A DNA stretch of 13,585 nt, taken from assembly GCA_021161135.1 (NCBI GenBank), contig JAGHBD010000167.1:1-13585 (forward strand). Direction: 5' to 3'. The position numbers and the translations under genes were made by a program. Below the pieces are notes generated by a model that did not search any database, was not told the DNA's origin, and worked only from the letters and a program-made list of their open reading frames with translations. Positions within the stretch are counted from its first letter, which is position 1. Each line of letters opens with the position of its first letter. Source of the stretch: Thermoplasmata archaeon (GTDB taxonomy: Archaea > Thermoplasmatota > E2 > UBA202 > JdFR-43). Shown one piece after another: positions 6,691 to 12,397 of this stretch.

Positions 6691-7314
6691 ATGGAGGAGG
6701 AAATAAGAAAAAGAATTGTTGAAGCTGGTAATAAGCTTGTGGAGAAAGGATTAACATATGGAAGCAGCGGCAACATAAGCGTGAGATATGGCGACAAAAT
6801 TTTCATTACACCGAGTGGCATCCCATACCACAAAATTTCCCCCGATGACATTGTTGAGATAGATTTTGAAGGAAATGAAAGGGGCGGCAGGGCATCGATA
6901 GAAGCTCCAATGCACATTGCCATATATAGAGGAAGAAAGAACATCAATGCCATTGTGCATTTTCATTCTCCTTATTCGATGGCCTGCGCTGCCAGCGTGG
7001 ATGAAATACCCGTTTTCCTTGACGAATTGTTTTCACATGTAGGGGGTAGCCTTATCGTTGCTAAATATGGTGTGCCAGGCAGCAAAAAACTCGCTGAAAA
7101 TGTTTCTAGTGTTATGAAGGAGAGAAATGCTGCTCTGCTTCGCGGACATGGGGCGGTGTGCTGCGGGAAAAATCTGGAGGAGGCGATGGAGCTGGCGGAG
7201 ATTGTTGAAAGGATTTGCCGTGTTTATATTCTTGCATCTATTGCAGGAGAGCCAAAGAAACTGCCAGAAGAGGGGATAAAATATCAGATAAAGGCATTTA
7301 AGGAGAAGCAGTAG
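6691..7314 (+). CDS. class II aldolase/adducin-family protein, L-fuculose-phosphate aldolase-like
   Basis: A 207-residue cytoplasmic Zn-dependent aldolase. TYGSSGNIS (22-30) is the phosphate-binding signature. EAPMH (71-75) supplies the catalytic Glu71, HFH supplies Zn ligands His90 and His92, and RGHGAV supplies His153. Family members cleave sugar 1-phosphates to dihydroxyacetone phosphate and an aldehyde. The methanogen homologue has been assigned as fuculose-1-phosphate aldolase, giving lactaldehyde that feeds coenzyme F420 synthesis. Relatives act on 5-deoxy- or methylthio-ribulose phosphates, and these cannot be told apart by eye. The length is slightly above the methanogen enzyme (about 180) because of a C-terminal helix. 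It is preceded by a perfect SD and is probably co-expressed with the CrtC-like gene. Its last 17 bases overlap the convergent small orphan. Confidence 0.85.
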   Translation: MEEEIRKRIVEAGNKLVEKGLTYGSSGNISVRYGDKIFITPSGIPYHKISPDDIVEIDFEGNERGGRASIEAPMHIAIYRGRKNINAIVHFHSPYSMACAASVDEIPVFLDELFSHVGGSLIVAKYGVPGSKKLAENVSSVMKERNAALLRGHGAVCCGKNLEEAMELAEIVERICRVYILASIAGEPKKLPEEGIKYQIKAFKEKQ

Positions 7315-7564
7315 ATTTTTTGTATCGAACCATGAATTTTCCTCCTTTTTCTTTTACCTCCTCAATTTTAAATTCCTCGCCGTGATCTTTTAACATTATG
7401 CGGTAATCCTCGAAATGCTCATCAAAACAGCAGAAAAAGTTTGCTGTGCCATCAAATTCAACTACAAGGCTATTTTCTTCATTTTTTATAACTCTCGCTC
7501 TGCACTCTGGAAAACGATATCTGTTAAACTTTCTCGTTATGCCTCGAAGCTTTGCCGCTTCCAT
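7298..7564 (-). CDS. 88-residue hypothetical protein
   Basis: I do not recognise this family. The protein is basic at the N-terminus (MEAAKLRGITRKFNRYRF) and then beta-rich (CRARVIKNEENSLVVEFDG, and later FKIEEVKEKGGKFMVRYKK). There is a CC pair in NFFCCFDEHFEDY (about 43-55) and another Cys near 21. The frame can be extended 20 codons upstream. The ATG at 7564 is better: TTATAAAT on the minus strand (7585-7592) is centred about 24 bases before it, and the extension would cross that box. This implies a leaderless mRNA. The length suits a small beta-barrel or nucleic-acid-binding domain, but this is only an impression. The 3' end overlaps the convergent aldolase gene by 17 bases. Confidence 0.6.
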   Translation of the reverse strand: MEAAKLRGITRKFNRYRFPECRARVIKNEENSLVVEFDGTANFFCCFDEHFEDYRIMLKDHGEEFKIEEVKEKGGKFMVRYKKSTASP

Positions 7565-7584
7565 ATATTTAGATTTAGTCCATG

Positions 7585-7592
7585 ATTTATAA
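7585..7592 (-). promoter_or_regulatory. TATA box for the 88-residue gene
   Basis: On the minus strand this reads TTATAAAT preceded by CCC. Centred about 24-25 bases before the ATG at 7564, it is the cleanest single TATA element in the window and points to a leaderless transcript. Confidence 0.6.
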
Positions 7593-7603
7593 GGGTTGCT
7601 GTG

Positions 7604-7610
7604 GGCGAGC
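7604..7610 (+). repeat. GGCGAGC repeat, copy 1
   Basis: First of three identical 7-mers in the GC-rich flanks of the nuclease-like gene (others at 7687-7693 and 8716-8722). Confidence 0.35.
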
Positions 7611-7673
7611 GATAGCGAAGCCACATATCTACCTGTTAGCAGACCCGAGCGAAGCGAGGGTGAGGTCGAAGTG

Positions 7674-7693
7674 CCGAAGAGTTCGGGGCGAGC
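7674..7693 (+). repeat. hairpin plus GGCGAGC repeat, 3' flank of nuclease-like gene
   Basis: CCGAA-GAG-TTCGG (7674-7686) is followed by GGGCGAGC ending at 7693, one base before the nuclease stop codon. The opposite flank has the mirror order, GGCGAGC and then CCCCCCGAA-T-TTCGG (8716-8736). The arrangement resembles paired ends of an inserted unit. Confidence 0.4.
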
Positions 7694-7694
7694 A

Positions 7695-8690
7695 TCATTT
7701 TAATTCCTCCACAAAATCTTTTAGAGCAATTATTGGTGGTAAATCTTCATTACTTTCCAAATCATTCTCCCAGCATACAATAAAGTCGCATCCTTTTTTG
7801 TCATGTTTGTGTTGAACAAAATCACTTGCTCTAACTTCAAATTCGATTCTTTTTACATTCCTATTTTTATCCATTACCCAAGCATCTGGAAATTCATTTC
7901 TAATTTTTATTATATATGGAAATCCAAGTTCCCGATGAAAAACAGCAAATAAATAAACCACCTCCTGTTCATATTTAGGCTCAAATAGTATTCCCAAAGA
8001 ATGTAGAGGTTTTGTTTCTCTCATAATTTGGGGAAGTCTTTCTGGAGGAAATTGTTCATATAGAAATCTGGCGAAAAAAAGATTATCCAATTTCTTAAAT
8101 TCTGAAGATTTATTTTTAAATGAAATAAGTAAATTATTTAACAATTCAAACTTTTGACCTATAGACAATGCATCATATGATTTTCCGAACAGACTGTGTG
8201 CTTCTTTTTTGAAATCTATACTAAGATTTTTCAAGAAATGTTCTAAATCTTCGGTTTTAAATATGGGCAAGACTCGTTCTGGATAATAGCAGAAGACCAC
8301 CTTTTTGGCTATTATTTTATCTCCTCCCCATCCCTTAATGTCTTCCCAATGTAGATCAATTTTCTGAGAAATGGATAGAGTTTCATCCACAACCTTTCTT
8401 AAAAGCTCCTTAAAAATTTCGGAATTATTTCTTGCATTTTCTGCGTAAAGTGCACTTCCAACTCTAATATGACCCAATTCTTTCAGTCCAAATTCGATCC
8501 AGTAAAGAAAAGTATTTTTATTACCTGGATTATAGATCTTATCCGGGGTTAATAAATCAATATCTTCTGGGTGTTCACGAAATGGATATTGCTTTAGAAA
8601 TTCGTTGTATTTTTTCCAAGCTTTTTCAATGTTACATTTATTTTTTCTCTCGAATTCTTCCAAATCTGCTTTAAGTTTTTCTTCATTCAT
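7695..8690 (-). CDS. putative nuclease with PD-ExE-type C-terminal domain
   Basis: A 331-residue protein with a nuclease-like C-terminus. FPDAW supplies Asp269, and IEFEVR supplies Glu283 and Glu285 in a BamHI-like ExE arrangement. HKHDKKGCDFIVCWEND (294-310) then looks like the second core strand and helix of a restriction-type fold. The N-terminal part (about 1-230) is mostly helical with recognisable but unassigned blocks (IKGWGGDKIIAKK, YPERVLPIFKTEDLEHF); I cannot name this domain. A stand-alone DNA endonuclease for defence or a selfish element is my inference. No methyltransferase or ATPase partner is adjacent. I chose the ATG at 8690 over the GTG two codons earlier because GGAGGTG sits five bases before it. 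The gene is visibly more AT-rich than its neighbours and is bracketed by GC-rich repeats, suggesting recent acquisition. Confidence 0.6.
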   Translation of the reverse strand: MNEEKLKADLEEFERKNKCNIEKAWKKYNEFLKQYPFREHPEDIDLLTPDKIYNPGNKNTFLYWIEFGLKELGHIRVGSALYAENARNNSEIFKELLRKVVDETLSISQKIDLHWEDIKGWGGDKIIAKKVVFCYYPERVLPIFKTEDLEHFLKNLSIDFKKEAHSLFGKSYDALSIGQKFELLNNLLISFKNKSSEFKKLDNLFFARFLYEQFPPERLPQIMRETKPLHSLGILFEPKYEQEVVYLFAVFHRELGFPYIIKIRNEFPDAWVMDKNRNVKRIEFEVRASDFVQHKHDKKGCDFIVCWENDLESNEDLPPIIALKDFVEELK

Positions 8691-8695
8691 GTTCA

Positions 8696-8702
8696 CACCT
8701 CC
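8696..8702 (-). promoter_or_regulatory. Shine-Dalgarno of the nuclease-like gene
   Basis: GGAGGTG on the minus strand, five bases before the ATG at 8690. It overlaps the alternative GTG start and so decides in favour of the ATG. Confidence 0.7.
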
Positions 8703-8715
8703 AATTTAGATTATA

Positions 8716-8758
8716 GGCGAGCCCCCCGAATTTCGGACAACCCAGAATATCCGAAATT
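8716..8758. repeat. GGCGAGC repeat and nested inverted repeats, 5' flank of nuclease-like gene
   Basis: GGCGAGC (8716-8722) is followed by CCGAA-T-TTCGG (8726-8736). A perfect 9-bp inverted repeat, AATTTCGGA (8729-8737) and TCCGAAATT (8750-8758), has a 12-base loop. The two stems share bases and could be alternative folds in the leader of the nuclease mRNA. The rest of the 8703-8891 spacer holds no ORF. It has a loose TGGGG/CCCCA inverted repeat (8794-8818) and the terminator described separately. Confidence 0.45.
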
Positions 8759-8844
8759 TTTCATTCACATAATCTTCTAAATATGAGTTATAGTGGGGTT
8801 TTATGAAGTTACTCCCCATACAATGAATTATGAATCTGGATATT

Positions 8845-8902
8845 AAAAAGCTTACGTCTCGCTCTTGAGACAAAGCCAAGTCTTAAGGATATTACGATAT
8901 CC
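8845..8902 (-). terminator. 3' end and terminator of the flavodiiron gene
   Basis: Read on the minus strand, GGATAT-CGTA-ATATCC (8887-8902) contains the stop codon partly in its loop. It is followed by GTCTC-AAGAGC-GAGAC (8856-8871) and, after six bases, CTTTTT (8845-8850). A short stem plus a T-run suits an archaeal terminator between fprA and the nuclease-like gene. Confidence 0.4.
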
Positions 8903-10070
8903 CCACTTCCTTATGCTTTTTTGCTATTTCTTCAGCCAGTTTGTTCAATGCTTCATAATCTTGCTCTTTTGGATGTCCTTTTGTTATTACTGGCTCAATA
9001 ATTTCTGCCTTTAACTTAAACAAGCTCTTTGCCTGCTCAATTACCTTTCCTCCCCATCCATAGGAAACGATTAATGAAACAAATTTTGTTTTGGGGTTCA
9101 AAGCATTTGCAAGGTAAAATGCATATAATGCAAGAGGATGCATTCCTCCAAGCACTGTAGGCGTGGCTAAAACAAGCGTGGAGGCATCAACCAAAGACAT
9201 TGCAAGCTCACCTATATCTGTTACTGGAAGATCAAATAGTTTATACGGCATGTCGTTTTTCTCCAGTGCCTTGATAAAATGCTTCACCATTTTTTCCACA
9301 CTGCCATGCATTGAAACATAGGCAACGATAACTTCTTTTTTTACCTCTCCAGAAACCCATTCCTCATAAGCATTTAAAATGAATTCAGGGTTTCGATATA
9401 TTGGACCGTGGCTTGGAGCAATCATTTTTACTTCCATATTCCTTAATCTTTCAAGATGCTTCTTTATTTTTTTGCGGAATGGCATCATTATTTCCGCATA
9501 ATATCTCTTAGCCGCTTCATAAATACGGGGATTTTCATCAGCATATATCCTGCTCGTCGCTAAATGACTTCCAAAGAAATCACAGGTGAATAAAATTTTG
9601 TCCTCCTCCAGATAGGAAAGCATTGTTTCAGGCCAGTGCACCCATGGAGCTGATATGAATTGGAGCCTCCTCTTTCCTAAAGACAGCACTTCTCCATCAT
9701 CTACACCTTTTATTCTATCTTCTGGAATAAGCAAATGTTCTTTGAGCATTTCCTTTCCGAGTTTGCTCGCTATAACTCTTGCCTCTCCATATTTTTCCAT
9801 TACAGCTGGAATACCGCCAGAGTGGTCCTGCTCAGTATGGTGTGAAATGATATAATCTATTCTTTCTATATCCATTTTCTCAAGCTCTTCCATGAGTTCA
9901 TCTTCTTTTGAGGGATCAACAGTATCTATTAAAGCAACTTTTTCATCTTTTATGAGATATGCATTGTAGCTTGTTCCGTCTGGCAGTGGAATGAGCTCAT
10001 CGAATAAACGGCGCTCCCAGTGCATTGCCCCCATAAAATAAACACCATCGACAATTTCCTTCACAATCAT
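8892..10070 (-). CDS. fprA: A-type flavodiiron protein (oxygen/NO reductase)
   Basis: A 392-residue flavodiiron protein. The N-terminal metallo-beta-lactamase-like domain (about 1-245) has the diiron ligands His78, Glu80 and Asp82 (SHHTEQDHSGG), His145 (APWVHWPE), Asp164 (FTCDFFGSH) and His221 (APSHGPIY). All are intact, whereas plain lactamase relatives lack them. The C-terminal flavodoxin domain begins VIVAYVSMHGSVEKM (248-262), the FMN phosphate loop, and continues to GGKVIEQA. The family reduces O2 to water, or NO to N2O, in the cytoplasm with electrons from rubredoxin or F420H2. No rubredoxin or flavin-reductase domain is fused. The gene follows a T-rich terminator and has its own TATA box at about 10099-10105, so it is a separate unit next to the peroxide-defence operon. 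Confidence 0.93.
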   Translation of the reverse strand: MIVKEIVDGVYFMGAMHWERRLFDELIPLPDGTSYNAYLIKDEKVALIDTVDPSKEDELMEELEKMDIERIDYIISHHTEQDHSGGIPAVMEKYGEARVIASKLGKEMLKEHLLIPEDRIKGVDDGEVLSLGKRRLQFISAPWVHWPETMLSYLEEDKILFTCDFFGSHLATSRIYADENPRIYEAAKRYYAEIMMPFRKKIKKHLERLRNMEVKMIAPSHGPIYRNPEFILNAYEEWVSGEVKKEVIVAYVSMHGSVEKMVKHFIKALEKNDMPYKLFDLPVTDIGELAMSLVDASTLVLATPTVLGGMHPLALYAFYLANALNPKTKFVSLIVSYGWGGKVIEQAKSLFKLKAEIIEPVITKGHPKEQDYEALNKLAEEIAKKHKEVGIS

Positions 10071-10098
10071 GTTACCACAACCTAAAATGAAAAAGAAG

Positions 10099-10110
10099 AT
10101 ATAAATAATT
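10099..10110 (-). promoter_or_regulatory. TATA box for the flavodiiron gene
   Basis: AATTATTTATAT on the minus strand, about 29-40 bases before the ATG at 10070. It predicts a leader of only a few bases; I see no strong SD. Confidence 0.5.
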
Positions 10111-10130
10111 GAGGATGCATTTTATCATTT

Positions 10131-10149
10131 AAAAGAAAAAGAGGAAAAA
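10131..10149 (-). terminator. T-rich terminator of the redox operon
   Basis: Directly after the winged-helix gene stop, the minus strand reads TTTTTCCTCTTTTTCTTTT. It is a pyrimidine-rich, hairpin-free tract typical of archaeal intrinsic termination. Confidence 0.45.
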
Positions 10150-10329
10150 TTACGGGAGAGAATAATAGCATCTTTTTGGCACAATGAGTTTTCCTTCCTC
10201 TTTAAGTTTCTTTATTATTTTCGATACTTCCTTTTTGTCTATGCCCGTCATCTCCGCAACATCTCCAGGTCGCAAAGGCTTTCCCGCCTTTTTAAATGCC
10301 TCCAGAACCTTCTTCTCCTTTTCATCCAT
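10150..10329 (-). CDS. small winged-helix DNA-binding regulator
   Basis: A 59-residue protein that is essentially one winged helix-turn-helix. Helix 1 is KEKKVLEAFKKAG, and RPGDVAEMTGIDKKEVSKII (about 21-40) is the HTH. LKEEGKLIVPKRCYYSLP is the wing and C-terminus. A lone cysteine (Cys54) sits in the wing, where it could sense redox state or bind iron; this is inference. Similar mini-regulators accompany rubrerythrin genes in anaerobic archaea and bacteria, from my memory of family patterns. It is last in the oxidative-stress operon, right after rubrerythrin, whose TAG overlaps its ribosome site. GGAGG sits seven bases before the ATG at 10329 but only one or two before the ATG at 10335, so I take the former. 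The protein would be 61 residues from the other. Confidence 0.75.
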   Translation of the reverse strand: MDEKEKKVLEAFKKAGKPLRPGDVAEMTGIDKKEVSKIIKKLKEEGKLIVPKRCYYSLP

Positions 10330-10340
10330 TTTCATTCCTC

Positions 10341-10844
10341 CTAAAACTTCACAAAAGTTTCTTTCGGCGCCCCGCAAACCGGGCAATTTGCAGGTGGCTC
10401 ACCTTCATGTGTGTATCCGCATACCGGACAAATGTATATTTCCTTTATTTCAACATCCTTTCCCTGCTTTGCCATCTCTTCTGCCTTTCTGTACATTTCC
10501 GCATGTATTTTCTCCGCTTCTATAGCATAATGTATCGATTTTTTCGCTCCTTCCTCTCCCTGTAATTCTGCTATGGCGTTGTATGCAGGATACATTTCTT
10601 CTACCTCAAAAGTCTCGCCCTCTATAGCCGCCTTTATATTTTCAACTGTATCGCCGACAATGCCAATCTCTTTTGCATGATTCCTTGCATGAACAAATTC
10701 AGCGTATGCTATTGCCTTAAAAAGTCTAGCCAAGTTTTTGTAGCCCTTTCTCTCCGCTTCCTCACTAAATATCAGATATTTCATATGGGCCATACTCTCT
10801 CCCGCAAAAGCCTCCTGCAAAGATTTTTCACTCATTTTTTTCAT
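10341..10844 (-). CDS. rbr: rubrerythrin
   Basis: A 167-residue rubrerythrin with both domains. The ferritin-like four-helix domain carries the diiron-ligand motifs AGESMAH (Glu16), AEFVHARNH (Glu49, His52), EEMYP (about 82-86) and IEAEKIHAEMY (Glu109, Glu111, His114). The C-terminal rubredoxin domain has CPVCG twice (Cys139/142 and Cys154/157), which bind one Fe. It is a cytoplasmic NADH- or rubredoxin-linked peroxidase that reduces H2O2 to water in anaerobes. The SD AGGAGGTGA (10849-10857) is four bases upstream of the ATG and contains the rhodanese-fusion stop codon, so the two are coupled. It is followed within six bases by the mini-regulator. The length is somewhat under the classical 190, as in many archaeal forms. 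Confidence 0.95.
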   Translation of the reverse strand: MKKMSEKSLQEAFAGESMAHMKYLIFSEEAERKGYKNLARLFKAIAYAEFVHARNHAKEIGIVGDTVENIKAAIEGETFEVEEMYPAYNAIAELQGEEGAKKSIHYAIEAEKIHAEMYRKAEEMAKQGKDVEIKEIYICPVCGYTHEGEPPANCPVCGAPKETFVKF

Positions 10845-10855
10845 ATTCTCACCTC

Positions 10856-11446
10856 CTATCTCAACACTTCATAAAATTCTTCATATGGCATCTGAGAAAG
10901 TAAGGCAGGCATTTTCTCGAAAGCCTTTCTAAATATCTCGCTCCCATGAGATTCATCATGTAGTTCTTTACTCTCCCAGTAAGTCAAAATTATATATTTT
11001 GTTGGCTTCACTTCCTCATTTTTCAATTCACCTGGCAAACCACTTCCTATGGCAGAAATACCGCTAACCCTGAGCAACTTGGAGCCAAGAAAGCCAGACA
11101 TTTCATCTGTCGCCCTGCAAAGCTCTTCAACGCTCTCCTCAAATTCTTTTTCCTTGCCACCCCTTACAGAAACAAAATTCACAGCACATATTATGCCTTT
11201 CCCCTCCTTTTCATATTCCTTTACTTCCTCCTCGCCAATCATCGCTGCATCTATCCCCTTTTCTTTCAATTTTCTTGCCGCAATCTCCGCCCGCCGCCCA
11301 GTGTCGCAATAGAGAAGAACCTCCTTCCCCTTCAAAAAGGGTATATAAAAATCAATGTCGTATAGAGGTATGTTTATTGCTCCCTTTATATGTTCCATGA
11401 CAAATTCTTCCCTTGTCCTCACATCCACGATTATTTTTTCCTTCAT
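10856..11446 (-). CDS. rhodanese domain fused to an ABM-like (antibiotic monooxygenase) domain
   Basis: A 196-residue two-domain protein. Residues 1-80 are a compact rhodanese: VDVRTREEF (7-15), HIKGAINIP (19-27), and the active-site loop CDTGRRAE with Cys47. From about 84 to the end is a second domain, CAVNFVSVRGGKEKEFEES, then about 55 residues later KYIILTYWESKELHDESHGS and a helix to the C-terminus. This is the dimeric alpha-beta barrel (ABM/heme-oxygenase-like) pattern of strand, helix, strand and conserved W. Rhodaneses move sulfane sulfur and ABM domains act on quinones or heme. The combination suggests persulfide or quinone chemistry linked to oxygen stress, which is inference. The ATG overlaps the AhpC stop as ATGA. 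Domain 1 is confident; domain 2 is by pattern only. Confidence 0.75.
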   Translation of the reverse strand: MKEKIIVDVRTREEFVMEHIKGAINIPLYDIDFYIPFLKGKEVLLYCDTGRRAEIAARKLKEKGIDAAMIGEEEVKEYEKEGKGIICAVNFVSVRGGKEKEFEESVEELCRATDEMSGFLGSKLLRVSGISAIGSGLPGELKNEEVKPTKYIILTYWESKELHDESHGSEIFRKAFEKMPALLSQMPYEEFYEVLR

Positions 11447-12003
11447 ATTTTGCCCACCAGTTCTAGGCTTATTTTAAGCGTCTCCTTTCCTGGCTCCCAG
11501 CTTGCCGGACATACCTCGCCAGGATGCTCTCTCGTGTATTTTGCAGCTTGCAGCTTTCTCAAAATTTCCTTTGCACTTCTCCCTATGCTGTTATCATGCA
11601 AATCCATTGCCACCACTTTACCATCTGGATCTATGATGAAAGTTGCCCTTGTTGAAACACCTTCATCCTCAATATATGTATCGAAAGCTCTGCAAAGCTT
11701 CGCTGCTGGATCTGCAACCATTGGAAATTTTATTTTTCCTATGGCTTTCGATGTATCATGCCATGCTTTATGCACATATGCAGTATCAGTGCTTATGCTG
11801 AGTATCTCTGCGTCTAATTTCTTAAATTCATCATAATATTCTGCCAGCTCCTCAAGCTCCGTTGGGCAAACAAAGGTAAAGTCGGCAGGATAAAATGCTA
11901 AAACAAGCCATTTGCCTTTATAATCATGTAGTCTTATTTTCTTTATCTCTCCTTTGTGATATGCCTCCGCTTCTATATCTGGAATTTCCTCCCCTATCTT
12001 CAT
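11443..12003 (-). CDS. ahpC: 2-Cys peroxiredoxin, AhpC type
   Basis: A 186-residue typical 2-Cys peroxiredoxin. The peroxidatic cysteine is Cys46 in ADFTFVCPTELEEL, and the resolving cysteine is Cys165 in PGEVCPASW. The intervening TFIIDPDGKV (121-130) is the family strand, and the length matches bacterial AhpC. It reduces H2O2, organic peroxides and peroxynitrite in the cytoplasm, and needs a thioredoxin-like or AhpF-like donor that is not encoded here. The frame extends 12 codons upstream into the desulfoferrodoxin gene. The real start is the ATG at 12003, because AAGGAGAT lies a few bases before it and it matches the family N-terminus MKIGEEIPD. The ATG shares one base with the desulfoferrodoxin stop (TAATG) and the 3' end overlaps the rhodanese gene, so translation is tightly coupled. 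Confidence 0.93.
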   Translation of the reverse strand: MKIGEEIPDIEAEAYHKGEIKKIRLHDYKGKWLVLAFYPADFTFVCPTELEELAEYYDEFKKLDAEILSISTDTAYVHKAWHDTSKAIGKIKFPMVADPAAKLCRAFDTYIEDEGVSTRATFIIDPDGKVVAMDLHDNSIGRSAKEILRKLQAAKYTREHPGEVCPASWEPGKETLKISLELVGKI

Positions 12004-12383
12004 TATATCTCCTTTACCCATAAGCCATGTATAGTGCAATACTCTCTTGCCTCCTTTATATTTGTAACATTGAACTCAGCCTCTGGACTCTCTCCTGGCT
12101 TAAGGTATTTTCTTAACACCTTGCCATCTTCAGTTATTACCTCTATCATTTCTATAAAATGCTCTTCTTCCATTGGATGTGGCACACTCCCAACCTTAAC
12201 AACCACGCCACCTTCTTTTTGTTCAATTACTGGCAGATGCTTTTCATATCCCTGTTCCTCTTTCTTTTCTTCCATCAATTTCATTGGTTGCCCGCAGCAA
12301 AACAGCTGCCCCTTTCCACCATGCAGCACTTCAACAACATTCCCACATATTTCACATTTATATACTTCATACCTTTCCGCCAT
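12003..12383 (-). CDS. dfx: desulfoferrodoxin (superoxide reductase, 2Fe type)
   Basis: A 126-residue class I superoxide reductase. The N-terminal desulforedoxin domain has Cys10, Cys13, Cys29 and Cys30 (YKCEICG and FCCGQPM), binding the Fe(SCys)4 centre. The catalytic domain has His49 with neighbouring Lys48 (EKHLPVIE), His69 and His75 (HPMEEEHF), and Cys116 and His119 (EYCTIHG), the full His4Cys site. It reduces superoxide to peroxide without forming O2, using rubredoxin as the usual donor. All residues are present, so it should be functional. The SD GGAGGTGG (about 12390-12397) sits just after the ferritin stop. It feeds peroxide to the peroxidases encoded on both sides. Confidence 0.96.
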   Translation of the reverse strand: MAERYEVYKCEICGNVVEVLHGGKGQLFCCGQPMKLMEEKKEEQGYEKHLPVIEQKEGGVVVKVGSVPHPMEEEHFIEMIEVITEDGKVLRKYLKPGESPEAEFNVTNIKEAREYCTIHGLWVKEI

Positions 12384-12397
12384 TTATACCACCTCCT

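Larger units (their letters stand above)
7593..7694. other. GC-rich, highly foldable intergenic stretch
   Basis: About 60% G+C by hand count, against an AT-rich surrounding. GGGTTGCT (7593-7600) pairs with AGCA (7638-7641) and ACCC (7643-7646) with one bulged G. Inside it GTGG (7601-7604) pairs with CCAC (7621-7624) and C7606 with G7620. A second hairpin, CCGAA-GAG-TTCGG, occupies 7674-7686. Between them are GAGCGA-like direct repeats (GAGCGATAGCGAAG, 7607-7620; GAGCGAAGCGAG, 7647-7658). There is no ORF with protein character. It lies in the 3' flank of the nuclease-like gene and just upstream of the orphan's TATA box. It could be a 3' UTR or terminator, a small RNA, or the end of a mobile element. 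Confidence 0.5.

Noticed and set aside
7565..7624. Longer N-terminus for the 88-residue orphan
   Set aside because: It crosses the TATA box and the GC-rich structured stretch, and no SD is present.
7593..7694. tRNA gene or tRNA fragment in the GC-rich stretch
   Set aside because: It contains a GTTCGG-like piece but no acceptor stem, D-arm or anticodon arm in register can be drawn.
8711..8742. Bacterial-type promoter (TTGTCC, 19 bases, TATAAT) before the nuclease-like gene
   Set aside because: It fits on paper, but such short matches are frequent in AT-rich DNA and the spacer is GC-rich and long. I do not claim it.
12004..12039. Longer AhpC N-terminus
   Set aside because: It would overlap desulfoferrodoxin by 37 bases. 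A good SD and the family N-terminus support the ATG at 12003.
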